DNA of 64,000 nt from Albidovulum litorale (GTDB taxonomy: Bacteria > Pseudomonadota > Alphaproteobacteria > Rhodobacterales > Rhodobacteraceae), in contig NZ_JAOWKZ010000001.1 in NCBI RefSeq assembly GCF_025751495.1, positions 441,920 through 505,919 of the forward strand. The letters are read 5' to 3'. The position numbers and the translations under genes were made by a program. The first letter of the stretch is position 1, and the number at the start of each line of letters is the position of its first letter. Shown here in pieces: positions 33,322 to 44,705 of this stretch. Under the pieces are notes generated by a model that was given only the letters and a program-made list of their open reading frames with translations, did not search any database and had not been told where the DNA came from.

Positions 33322-33838
33322 ATGCCTCTCCGCGCTGTGATCGAAACGGCACGGCTCACCCTGCGCCCCCTGACCGACGCCGATGAGGCGCAAGTGTTCG
33401 CCGGTATTGGTGACTACGACGTCGCGTGCTGGCTCACGGCGGTGCCGCATTCTTACCAACCGGAGGACTACCGCAGCTTTCTTGGCACCGTCCAGCCGGG
33501 CAAGGTCTGGGCGATCGACGATCGCAACGGCGCATGCGGCAAGATCGGGCTCGACCCGACCCTCGGTTACGGGCTCGCGCGGCGGGTCTGGGGCCGGGGC
33601 TATGCAACCGAAGCGCCCCCGCGCCCTGCTCGCCGCCCATTTCGCAAATCCAGCCGCCAGCATGCTCCGCTCCGGCCACTTCGCAGGCAATACCGCCTCG
33701 CACCATGTCCTGACCAAACTCGGCTTCCGGCCCGACGGGTTTCGGATGACGTCCTGTCGCGCGCGCGGAGACACCGCCATCCTCCTGCACGGCATGGCAC
33801 TGACGCGCGATGACTGGCGCGCGGCGAGTCCTTCGTGA
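33322..33838 (+). pseudogene. GNAT acetyltransferase with a frameshift
   Basis: The frame from 33322 encodes MPLRAVIETARLTLRPLTDA through VWGRGYATEA, the acetyl-CoA site. It then turns into arginine/proline-rich nonsense. In another frame the expected rest of the domain appears: LLAAHFANPAASMLRSGHF, then NTASHHVLTKLGFRPDGFRM, ending at 33838. Removing one C from the C5 run at 33616-33620 restores a full-length protein of about 171 residues. It is either a recent pseudogene, a sequencing error or a slippage site. Confidence 0.8.
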
Positions 33839-33908
33839 TCTCAACCGACAGGCCGAAGCGAACAATTCGAAAGATTCAACTCTCGGCGTGGCCCTCAGGG
33901 TCTGACCC

Positions 33909-33970
33909 TCCCATCTTCTTCTTGGCAAAAATACTCCGGGTGGGTCCGGGAGGGCAGCGCCCTCCCGGCC
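33909..33970. repeat. Dispersed 'AATACTCC' plus GC-hairpin element
   Basis: CATCTTCTTCTTGGCAAAA and ATACTCCGGGTGG lead into GGGAGGGC/GCCCTCCC. It occupies part of the 289-base gap before obgE. Confidence 0.75.
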
Positions 33971-34124
33971 GGTCGGCCGAGGCGCAGCCGAGGCCGAACC
34001 CTTAACCCACCGCGCGCGCCTGCCATACGTTTTGCCGACGCTTTGCAGACGCATTGCCGACCGCGCCACCCTTGCGAAAACCGCCGCCACAAGCTATCGC
34101 CACACGACCCCTAGGAAAGCCTGA

Positions 34125-36262
<2,138 letters not shown>

Positions 36263-36316
36263 CGGATGGCCCTGACGGGCCATGCCTGGGTGCCACGTAT
36301 TTGGGAACAGAAGAAG

Positions 36317-37566
<1,250 letters not shown>

Positions 37567-37570
<4 letters not shown>

Positions 37571-37914
37571 GTGAGCCGAGCGACGCCGAGCTTGCCGCCC
37601 GCTACCGGTCAGTGATCGAGGCTGAACTTGCGCAACTCGACACCGCGACCGATGCCACCAGTGATGACCGCAGGCCGGTGGAGCTGGACCAGCAATCGGT
37701 TGGCCGACTCAGCCGGATGGATGCGATGCAGGGTCGGGCCATGGCCACGGCGATCGAGGCCCGGCGGGGCCAGCGCCGGGTGGCCCTGAAGGCAGCGCTC
37801 CGCCGGATGGAGGACGCTGAGTTCGGCTGGTGCGCAAACTGCGGCAGCTTCATCGGCACCGGCCGGCTGGATGTCGATCCGGTGGTGATGACCTGCATCA
37901 CCTGCGCTCAGTAG
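37567..37914 (+). CDS. DksA/TraR-type zinc-finger protein
   Basis: The 115-residue protein has a helical hairpin and a C-terminal zinc finger CANCG...CITCAQ with the usual spacing of DksA/TraR proteins. These bind the RNA polymerase secondary channel. It is shorter than DksA and may be a paralogue. Translation starts at a GTG overlapping the proA stop, so expression is coupled to proline synthesis genes. Confidence 0.85.
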
Positions 37915-38507
37915 CCGATCGCGATTTGCCCGTTATCGGTTTCGACCGACAATGTGCGGCCGGACCGGCGGATTTCTTCGGGCAAAAGCGCGAACTGCAC
38001 ATGCGACGCCGAGATTTCCGTTCCGGGTAAGGAACCGTCAAGTCGGGCCCAGAGTTCAGGATCAACTTTCAGTTTTTCGGCCTTCGCCTCGATCCTCCAC
38101 ACAGGCTCGTTCGTGACGATGACGCGCCCGCCATGGGGCAGCGCGGTCTCAACACATTGCAGCGCGAGGAATGCCAGCTTGACCTCGGGGCGCGGCGGAT
38201 CGCCTGCAACCTGCCAGTCGATGCAAAGCCGCCCGCCGCGCGTCATGTCGTCGAGAATCGAACGGATTTCGGTGCGGGCGACCGGTTGCCCCGGACTGGC
38301 GAGCCCGTAAGCGATCCGGAAAAACCGGATACGGGCGCTGGCATTCGTGACGCTTTCCGAGATCAGCGCCATTTCCGGGCCATGCGCCGCGCCGGTCATC
38401 ATCAGCAACTCCACCCCATTGCCGATTGCGCCAAGGGGGCTGATAAGATCATGACAGATGCGCGATCCGAGAAGCGCCGTCAGATCGTCGGGTGGTGCAA
38501 GCGGCAT
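37908..38507 (-). CDS. chpT: Histidine phosphotransferase ChpT
   Basis: The 199-residue protein has the dimerisation/phosphotransfer helix SRICHDLISPLGAIGNGVELL with the phospho-accepting histidine, followed by a degenerate ATPase-like domain. ChpT relays phosphate from CckA to CtrA. In Rhodobacter capsulatus this relay governs GTA production and release and motility. The start at 38507 follows an AAGGAG-type region shared with the divergent gene. It converges with the DksA-like gene (7-base overlap). Confidence 0.92.
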   Translation of the reverse strand: MPLAPPDDLTALLGSRICHDLISPLGAIGNGVELLMMTGAAHGPEMALISESVTNASARIRFFRIAYGLASPGQPVARTEIRSILDDMTRGGRLCIDWQVAGDPPRPEVKLAFLALQCVETALPHGGRVIVTNEPVWRIEAKAEKLKVDPELWARLDGSLPGTEISASHVQFALLPEEIRRSGRTLSVETDNGQIAIGY

Positions 38508-38539
38508 GGAATAGTTTCCTTTACAAGGAGTTACGGGTC

Positions 38540-38719
38540 TTGAACGAGATGCTTGAGCCGGGGATGTTCGTGCGCCACCCGACCTGCACCGACTGGGGGC
38601 TGGGCCAGGTCCAGTCACGGATCGGCCAAAAGGTGACGGTCAATTTCGAACATGCCGGAAAGAAGGTGATCGATGGAACGCGTGTCGAACTGGTTCTGGT
38701 CATGGATGACGGCACTTAA
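38540..38719 (+). CDS. DUF3553 small protein
   Basis: The 59-residue product is MLEPGMFVRHPTCTDWGLGQ preceded by three residues from a TTG start, then VQSRIGQKVTVNFEHAGKKV. This matches the DUF3553 beta-barrel-like domain seen alone or at the end of UvrD-type helicases. AAGGAG at 38524-38529 fits the TTG at 38540; an ATG at 38549 is the alternative. It is divergent from chpT with a 32-base gap. Confidence 0.8.
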   Translation: MNEMLEPGMFVRHPTCTDWGLGQVQSRIGQKVTVNFEHAGKKVIDGTRVELVLVMDDGT

Positions 38720-38856
38720 CTTTCAGGCGATTATCTGGACTTAAACGCAACCTATGCGATTAGTCAACGCCGCCAGACCGGACCGTTGGTTGCAAATGAA
38801 CATTGCCCATCCTAAAAACCGAACAGAGCAGGAAACGCAGATTTCGAACGCTGGCG

Positions 38857-39642
38857 ATGACCCCAGATAGCACGCATCTTCAGGTCCGGCTGGCCGTGCG
38901 CGAAGCCGATTTTCTCTCCGCGCAGCGGTTGCGGTACCGCGTTTTCGTCGAGGAACTGGGCGGCGACGGGCCGCTTGTCGATCACCCCAACCGGCTGGAA
39001 CGGGACGAGTTCGACCCAGTTAACGATCACCTCATCCTTGTCGATCCACGTCGGAATATCGCCGAGCTCGACCACGTGGTCGGCGTCTACCGGTTGCTTC
39101 GCGGCGATCGCGCGGCCGAATTCGGACGGTTTTACTGCGACAGCGAATACGATCTTGGTCCGTTAAAAAAGTCCGGTCGCACGCTCCTGGAACTGGGCCG
39201 GTCCTGCGTCGATGCAGATTATCGCGGTGGTCCGGCAATGTTTCTTTTGTGGAACGCGCTGGCCGACTACGTGCTGGAACACGGGATCGAGGTGCTTTTT
39301 GGCGTCGCCAGTTTCCACGGCACGGATATCGAGACGCTGAAAATGCCGCTGTCGTGGCTCCATCACCACCATCTGGCCCCGGAAGCGCTGCGGGTGCGGG
39401 CTCTGCCCGCGCATTATCAACGCATGGATCTGGTGCCCGCTGATCAACTGGACCGGCGGCAGGCGATGGTGGCGATGCCCGCCCTGATCAAAGCCTATCT
39501 GCGGCTGGGCGGTTTTGTCGGCGACGGCGCGTTTATTGACCGGGAATTCAACACGACCGATGTCTGCCTCTTGATGGACACCGCCGCGATGAGCGAGCGG
39601 CATAAAGGGTTCTACACCCGCAAGCATGAGGCCCGCACGTGA
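38857..39642 (+). CDS. olsB: Ornithine N-acyltransferase (OlsB)
   Basis: The 261-residue enzyme transfers a 3-hydroxyacyl chain from ACP to ornithine, the first step in ornithine lipid synthesis. Family segments include SAQRLRYRVFVEELGGDGP, GRFYCDSEYDLGPL, LELGRSCVDADYRGGPAM and GVASFHGTD. The start MTPDSTHLQV at 38857 is chosen by homology. It overlaps olsA. Confidence 0.93.
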   Translation: MTPDSTHLQVRLAVREADFLSAQRLRYRVFVEELGGDGPLVDHPNRLERDEFDPVNDHLILVDPRRNIAELDHVVGVYRLLRGDRAAEFGRFYCDSEYDLGPLKKSGRTLLELGRSCVDADYRGGPAMFLLWNALADYVLEHGIEVLFGVASFHGTDIETLKMPLSWLHHHHLAPEALRVRALPAHYQRMDLVPADQLDRRQAMVAMPALIKAYLRLGGFVGDGAFIDREFNTTDVCLLMDTAAMSERHKGFYTRKHEART

Positions 39643-40478
39643 CGACATGGCGGTCGGAGATCGCGTCGGACCGCCCGCCGCTTGGTCCGGCGGGGCTGGT
39701 GCTGATCGTCCTGCGCGGCGGGGTTCTGGGGCTGGTGACGTTCGGCGGTCTGGGGCTGCTGCTGCTCTGCCGTCTGGTGGAACGACCGCTTTGCGGGCTG
39801 AACCGGCCCTTTACGCCCCGGATCACCCGTGGCGTCTGCCGCGTCGCCTTCCCGATAATGGGGATGCGCTATTCGGTGCGAGGGAAACCGATGCACCATG
39901 TCGGCGCTGCGGTGGCGAACCATTCGTCGTGGCTCGACATCTTCGCGCTGAATGCCTGCCAGTCGATCTATTTCGTCTCCAAGGCCGAGGTCGCGCGCTG
40001 GCCTTTCATCGGTTGGCTGGCACGGGCGACCGGCACCGCCTTCATCGCCCGCGATCCGAAACAGGCGAAGGTTCAGCAGGCCCTGTTCGAGGAGAGGATA
40101 CGGGCGGGCCACAAGCTGCTCTTTTTTCCCGAGGGAACGTCAACCGACGGGCTGCGTGTTTTGCCGTTCAAGCCGACTCTCTTTGCCGCCTTTTACAGTC
40201 ACGGTCTGGAACATGTGATGGAGATCCAGCCGGTGACGGTGATCTACCGTGCACCGCCAGGGGCGACGGATCGCTTCTATGGCTGGTGGGGTGACATGGC
40301 CTTCGGGCCGCATCTGGCGAAGGTACTCGCCAAACCTCGCCAGGGCGCGGTTGAGGTTGTGTTCCACGAGCCGATCAGCGTAGCTGACTTTGCCTCACGC
40401 AAGGACCTTGCCCTGCACTGCGAAGTCGCGGTGCGGGACGGGCTGCGCAGCGCCCTGCCAGACGGTTTTATAGACTAG
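39639..40478 (+). CDS. olsA: Lyso-ornithine lipid O-acyltransferase (OlsA)
   Basis: The 279-residue PlsC-type acyltransferase has the H(x4)D motif in NHSSWLDIFAL and the second block in FFPEGTSTDGLRV. It adds the second acyl chain to lyso-ornithine lipid. One N-terminal membrane segment is visible (GLVLIVLRGGVLGLVTFGG). Start is a GTG overlapping the olsB stop. Confidence 0.93.
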   Translation: MTTWRSEIASDRPPLGPAGLVLIVLRGGVLGLVTFGGLGLLLLCRLVERPLCGLNRPFTPRITRGVCRVAFPIMGMRYSVRGKPMHHVGAAVANHSSWLDIFALNACQSIYFVSKAEVARWPFIGWLARATGTAFIARDPKQAKVQQALFEERIRAGHKLLFFPEGTSTDGLRVLPFKPTLFAAFYSHGLEHVMEIQPVTVIYRAPPGATDRFYGWWGDMAFGPHLAKVLAKPRQGAVEVVFHEPISVADFASRKDLALHCEVAVRDGLRSALPDGFID

Positions 40479-40524
40479 ATCACGGCCCCGCTGACCCTTT
40501 TGCGCTCCGCGGCAGGAAACCCAA

Positions 40525-41757
40525 TCAGTTCTGACTGCGGTAGTCCTCAGGTCTGATGCCGTGACGGGCGAGCTTGTCGTAAAACGTTTTGCGCGGCAGT
40601 TTCAGCGCGGTCGCCGCTTCGGTCGCGTTGCCGGCATGGCGGACCAGCGCCTCAATGAGCAGCGATTTCTCAACGCGCGCCATCTGCCCGGCCAATCCGG
40701 GTGCCCCGTCATCCTCATGCGCTTCATCGAGCCCCATGGCAAAGCGCATCGCCGCATTCATCAGCGCGCGGGCATTGCCGGGCCAGTCCTGCGCCATCAG
40801 GTCGGCGATGACCTCGGGTGTGATTTCCGGCACCGGCAGATCGGACTGCTCGCAGGCAATCGCAACGTAGTGACGGAAGAGAACCGGGATGTCCTCGGGA
40901 CGTTCCTTCAGCGCCGGAATACGGACGCGAATCACGTCGAGCTTGTAGAACAGGTCCGGATTGAACCGCCCTTCCCCGGCCTCTGTCCTCAGGTCGCGAT
41001 AGGTGCCAGCGATCACCCGGATGCCAGGATTGCTGTCGATCAGGTCGAGCGCGGCAAACTGTGCTGCAGGTGGCAGGGCTGCCACCTCGTCGAGAAAGAT
41101 CGACCCGCCCTCGGCCCTCTCGAAGGCGGCCGCGAGCGTTTCGGGCGTGGCCGAGGCTGCCGAGAGTTTTTGGAACGGACGCATTGCAGCGGCCGAAAGC
41201 AGATGGATGACCTCCGCCATCTTCGCCGTCCCGGCGCCCGGCGGGCCGGAGATCAGCACCTCGGCTGAGGTCCGCGCCGCCGCGCGTGCCGCCTCGCGCA
41301 TCTGTTCCGACAGGGCTGAGGTCCCGACAAGCATCCGCGCCGCTGCATCGCCGCGCCGGATCTCGCGCTTCAGGGCTCGGTTTTCCAGAACCAGCGCCCG
41401 TGTCTTCAGGGCCTTCTGCACGACGGAAAGAAAATCCTGGGGATTGCATGGCTTTTCAAGAAAGTCGAAGGCTCCGCCGGTCATGCCCTTGACCGCCATC
41501 GGTACGTCGCCCTCTCCGGTCAGGAGGATGACCGGAAGGTCGGGATCGGTCTTGCGTGTATGTTCCAGAAGGTGAAACCCGTCCCGGCCTGGCATCCGGA
41601 TATCCGACACGACCACACCCGGGAAATCCCGCGCGATGTGGTCCTTGGCCTCGATGAAACTTGAAACCAGCACCGGACGCAGCCCGGCAAGGTCCAGCGT
41701 CTGCCCCAGCGCCTCGCGTACAGCACGGTCGTCGTCAACCAGCAACACCCGTTCCGT
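40525..41757 (-). CDS. DctD-like response regulator with degenerate AAA domain
   Basis: The 411-residue protein has a receiver domain (phospho-acceptor D53 in VVVSDIRMPG), an AAA region and a Fis-type helix-turn-helix (ATEAATALKLPRKTFYDKL). The AAA part is impaired. Walker A reads GPPGAGTAK, lacking the lysine after the last glycine. The segment carrying the sigma-54-contacting GAFTGA loop is absent, with only about 40 residues between Walker A and Walker B (GGSIFLDEV). It probably does not remodel sigma-54 holoenzyme. It overlaps the DctB gene; the ATG lies at 41760 with four bases shared. Confidence 0.88.
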   Translation of the reverse strand, partial: TERVLLVDDDRAVREALGQTLDLAGLRPVLVSSFIEAKDHIARDFPGVVVSDIRMPGRDGFHLLEHTRKTDPDLPVILLTGEGDVPMAVKGMTGGAFDFLEKPCNPQDFLSVVQKALKTRALVLENRALKREIRRGDAAARMLVGTSALSEQMREAARAAARTSAEVLISGPPGAGTAKMAEVIHLLSAAAMRPFQKLSAASATPETLAAAFERAEGGSIFLDEVAALPPAAQFAALDLIDSNPGIRVIAGTYRDLRTEAGEGRFNPDLFYKLDVIRVRIPALKERPEDIPVLFRHYVAIACEQSDLPVPEITPEVIADLMAQDWPGNARALMNAAMRFAMGLDEAHEDDGAPGLAGQMARVEKSLLIEALVRHAGNATEAATALKLPRKTFYDKLARHGIRPEDYRSQN

Positions 41758-43478
41758 CATGCCGCCCTCGCCTTCCGCGCCGGGTCGAGCTCAATCATGA
41801 ACTCCGCGCCGCCCTCCGGTCGGTTGCGCCCCGAAATCGCACCGCCAAAACTCTTGACGATCCCGTAGGAGATCGACAGGCCAAGCCCCATCCCCTCACT
41901 CGCGCCGACCTCCTTGGTCGAATAGAACGGGTCAAAGACCCGGTCGGGCTCGGCAATACCGGGCCCGGTATCGGTCACCGTAAGACGAACACGGCCTGCG
42001 ATCCGGTCGATCCGGATCGTCACCAGTCCGCCCGCCTCCATCGCATCGGCGGCGTTGGCCAGAAGATTCATCAGCACCTGCTGCAACCGCACCTCGCCAC
42101 CCCGGACCCAGACCGCGCGGACAGGCGGTGTCCAGTCGACCGTGACCCCGGCGGCCCTGAGCCGCGCTTCGCTCAGTTCCAGCGATGCGGCGACGACCTG
42201 CCCCAGATCGACATCGCTCATCGCCTCGCTTTCCTGCCGGGCGAAGGCGCGCAGGTTCTTGATGATCCGCCCCATGCGGTGGGCAAGGTCATTGATCCGT
42301 CCGAGATTTTCCACGGCTTTGTCGTTCTGGCCGCGGTCCAGAAACAGCCCGGCATTCTCGGCATAGGACCGGATCGCGGTCAGCGGCTGATTGAGTTCAT
42401 GGCTGATCCCCGCCGACATCTGGCCAAGCGCCGACAGCTTGCCCGCCCGCACCAGATCAGCCTGCGCCCGCTGCAGCTGATCATTGGCATCCGAAAGCTC
42501 GCGCGTCCGCTCCTCGACCCGGCTTTCCAGCCGCGCATTCGCCTCGGCTTCGGTCGCAAGCTGAACGGCCAAGGCACGGCGGCGTTCGAGAAGCGCGTAG
42601 ATGGCCGTACCAATGACGATGCAGGCCGCCGCTGCCAACAGGGCTTCCAGCATCGCCTGGCGTTCCGCCGGGGCGATATCCACCAGTGCCTCTCCCGTCA
42701 TCTCGATCACCGGCAGAGGTCGGGTCAGATGCAAGGCACGGGCCGGCAGATAAGGCCCGCCGTCAAGGTCCCAGATCTCGTGCCGGTCGATGCGGCGCAC
42801 CTCGCGGCGGAGCAGGTCAGCGGGCACGGTGCCCTCTTCCCCCGGCAGCAAATCAAGCCGCACCAGAACCAGTTCGTCGCGGTTCGACACGAAGGCGATG
42901 CCATCTGTGTCGGTGAAAAAGACGATCATCGGCTCACCGCGCCAGATCACCTCGACCGCCTCGGTCTCCACCCGGGTAATCAAGGTGCCAACAACCGGCC
43001 CCTCGGGCGAAAAGACCGGCGCGGCATAGACGAATAGCCGCCGCCCAGAGGAACGGTCGATCTCGTGATGAAAGCCCAGCGCCCCTTGCATGGCGCGCCG
43101 AAAATAAGGCCCCGATGACATGTCCGCACCATGATCAGGTCCGGACGAGGCGATGACTTTCCCAAACCTGTCGGTCAGCACAAGTTCGTCCGAGCGCGTC
43201 ATATCGGCGGTGCGCCGCAAAAGCCGGTCGGCCTGCCCGGCATCCGCTTCCGGATCAAGCGCAAGGCGCAGCACCTCGGGATGATCCGCCATTAGTACCG
43301 TCATCTCACGATACCGCTGCAACTGCCCCAGCAGCCGGTCACCCGCCAGCGCCAGATCGGCCCGACCTCGGTCCTCCAGCCGCGCCAGTGCATCACTCAG
43401 CGACCGCCACCAGATCCCACCGGTAACGCTTCCCGCAAGCGCAAGAAATACCAAGAGCGCCAGCGCGCGTCGGATCAT
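41757..43478 (-). CDS. DctB-like sensor histidine kinase
   Basis: The 573-residue protein has an N-terminal membrane segment (ALALLVFLALAGSVTGGIWW) and a large periplasmic double-Cache-like sensor. A second segment lies near AAACIVIGTAIYALL. The kinase core has the H-box AGISHELNQPLTAIRSYAE, N-box LLANAADAMEAGG and G-boxes DTGPGIAEPD and GMGLGLSISYGI. It pairs with the adjacent DctD-like regulator. It is divergent from the TRAP genes, its likely target. Start at 43478 (MIRRALAL). Confidence 0.92.
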   Translation of the reverse strand: MIRRALALLVFLALAGSVTGGIWWRSLSDALARLEDRGRADLALAGDRLLGQLQRYREMTVLMADHPEVLRLALDPEADAGQADRLLRRTADMTRSDELVLTDRFGKVIASSGPDHGADMSSGPYFRRAMQGALGFHHEIDRSSGRRLFVYAAPVFSPEGPVVGTLITRVETEAVEVIWRGEPMIVFFTDTDGIAFVSNRDELVLVRLDLLPGEEGTVPADLLRREVRRIDRHEIWDLDGGPYLPARALHLTRPLPVIEMTGEALVDIAPAERQAMLEALLAAAACIVIGTAIYALLERRRALAVQLATEAEANARLESRVEERTRELSDANDQLQRAQADLVRAGKLSALGQMSAGISHELNQPLTAIRSYAENAGLFLDRGQNDKAVENLGRINDLAHRMGRIIKNLRAFARQESEAMSDVDLGQVVAASLELSEARLRAAGVTVDWTPPVRAVWVRGGEVRLQQVLMNLLANAADAMEAGGLVTIRIDRIAGRVRLTVTDTGPGIAEPDRVFDPFYSTKEVGASEGMGLGLSISYGIVKSFGGAISGRNRPEGGAEFMIELDPARKARAA

Positions 43479-43689
43479 GCAGTCCTCCCTCTTCCGCACA
43501 GTCTAGCCAAGGCGACGGGGCGAACGCCAGCGGCTTTCAGGCGATTGATTGCGACCGCCTTGGCAGAAAGCTGCGAGGCTTCTTTCCCGCGCCTGCAGCT
43601 GTTGATTGCCCGGGCGCATCACACCGAACTAGCATTCGCCATCCCCGCCCGCATGGAGGTGCAGGCGGATCACGCAACGGGAGGACATA

Positions 43690-44640
43690 ATGCTCAATCT
43701 CAAAGGCAAGCTGGGTGCGCTCATCGCGGCCGCCACTCTGGCAGTTCCGGCAACGGCGCAGGCCGAGGAATTCATCAACATCCTGACCGGCGGCACGTCC
43801 GGGGTCTACTATCCGCTCGGCGTCGGCCTGTCGAAGATCTATGCCGACAATATCGACGGCGCGCGCACACAGGTGCAGTCCACGAAGGCCTCGGTCGAAA
43901 ACCTGAACCTTCTCCAGCAGGGCAAGGGTGAACTGGCGCTGGCGCTTGGCGACTCGGTCAAGCTTGCCTGGGAAGGCAATGCCGATGCAGGCTTTGCCGA
44001 ACCGCTCGCCAAACTGCGCGGCATCGCGGCGGTTTATCCGAACTACATCCAGATCGTCGCCTCGAAGGAAAGCGGCATCACCTCGCTCGACGGGCTGAAG
44101 GGCATGAGCCTGTCGGTCGGCGCGGCGAAGTCGGGCACCGAACTGAATGCGCGGACGATCTTCGCGGCGGCGGGAATGAGCTATGACGACCTCGGCAAGA
44201 CCGAATACCTGCCCTTCGCGGAATCAGTCGAACTGATCAAGAACCGCCAGCTTGACGCCACCCTGCAATCGGCTGGCCTCGGCGTGGCTTCGATCAAGGA
44301 CCTGTCGACGTCGCTCGACATCCAGATGGTTTCGGTCCCCGAAGAGGTCGTGACCGCGCTCGGCGCGCCTTACATCGCCGCGACCATCCCGGCAGGCACC
44401 TATCAGGGGCAGGATGCCGACGTGCCGACCGTGGCCGTCGTCAACTTCCTTGTTACTCATGAGGACGTGTCGGAAGAGACCGCCTATCAAATGACCAAGC
44501 TTCTCTTTGAGAACCTTGGCGAGTTGGAAGCCGCCCACAAGGCAGCCGCCCAGATCAAGCTGGAAAACGCGCTGAACGGCATGCCGATCCCGCTGCATCC
44601 GGGTGCGGAGCGCTTCTACAAGGAAGCCGGCCTGATGTAA
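43690..44640 (+). CDS. TAXI-family TRAP transporter substrate-binding protein
   Basis: The 316-residue secreted protein has a signal peptide ending in ATAQA. The TAXI family signature follows: FINILTGGTSGVYYPLGVGL, VSTKASVEN-like STKASVENLNLLQQGKG, and GAAKSGTELNARTIF. The ligand is not predictable; known TAXI proteins bind glutamate, other organic anions or unknowns. AGGAGG-like GGGAGGAC precedes the start. Confidence 0.94.
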   Translation: MLNLKGKLGALIAAATLAVPATAQAEEFINILTGGTSGVYYPLGVGLSKIYADNIDGARTQVQSTKASVENLNLLQQGKGELALALGDSVKLAWEGNADAGFAEPLAKLRGIAAVYPNYIQIVASKESGITSLDGLKGMSLSVGAAKSGTELNARTIFAAAGMSYDDLGKTEYLPFAESVELIKNRQLDATLQSAGLGVASIKDLSTSLDIQMVSVPEEVVTALGAPYIAATIPAGTYQGQDADVPTVAVVNFLVTHEDVSEETAYQMTKLLFENLGELEAAHKAAAQIKLENALNGMPIPLHPGAERFYKEAGLM

Positions 44641-44648
44641 CCTCAAAA

Positions 44649-44673
44649 CCCCGGGCGGCCCGTCCGCCCGGGG
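44649..44673 (+). other. Intercistronic hairpin after the TAXI gene
   Basis: CCCCGGGCGG and CCGCCCGGGG form a ten-base perfect stem without T-run, nine bases after the stop. Such hairpins commonly stabilise binding-protein mRNA and limit read-through to the permease. Confidence 0.65.
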
Positions 44674-44705
44674 CTCACGGCTTTCCAGGGGAGGGGAAAA
44701 CCGCA

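Noticed and set aside
43560-43575. A possible sigma-54 promoter (TTGGCAGAAAGCTGC) before the TAXI gene
   Set aside because: The spacing between the GG and GC elements is one base short of the -24/-12 consensus, and the adjacent DctD lacks the sigma-54 contact loop.
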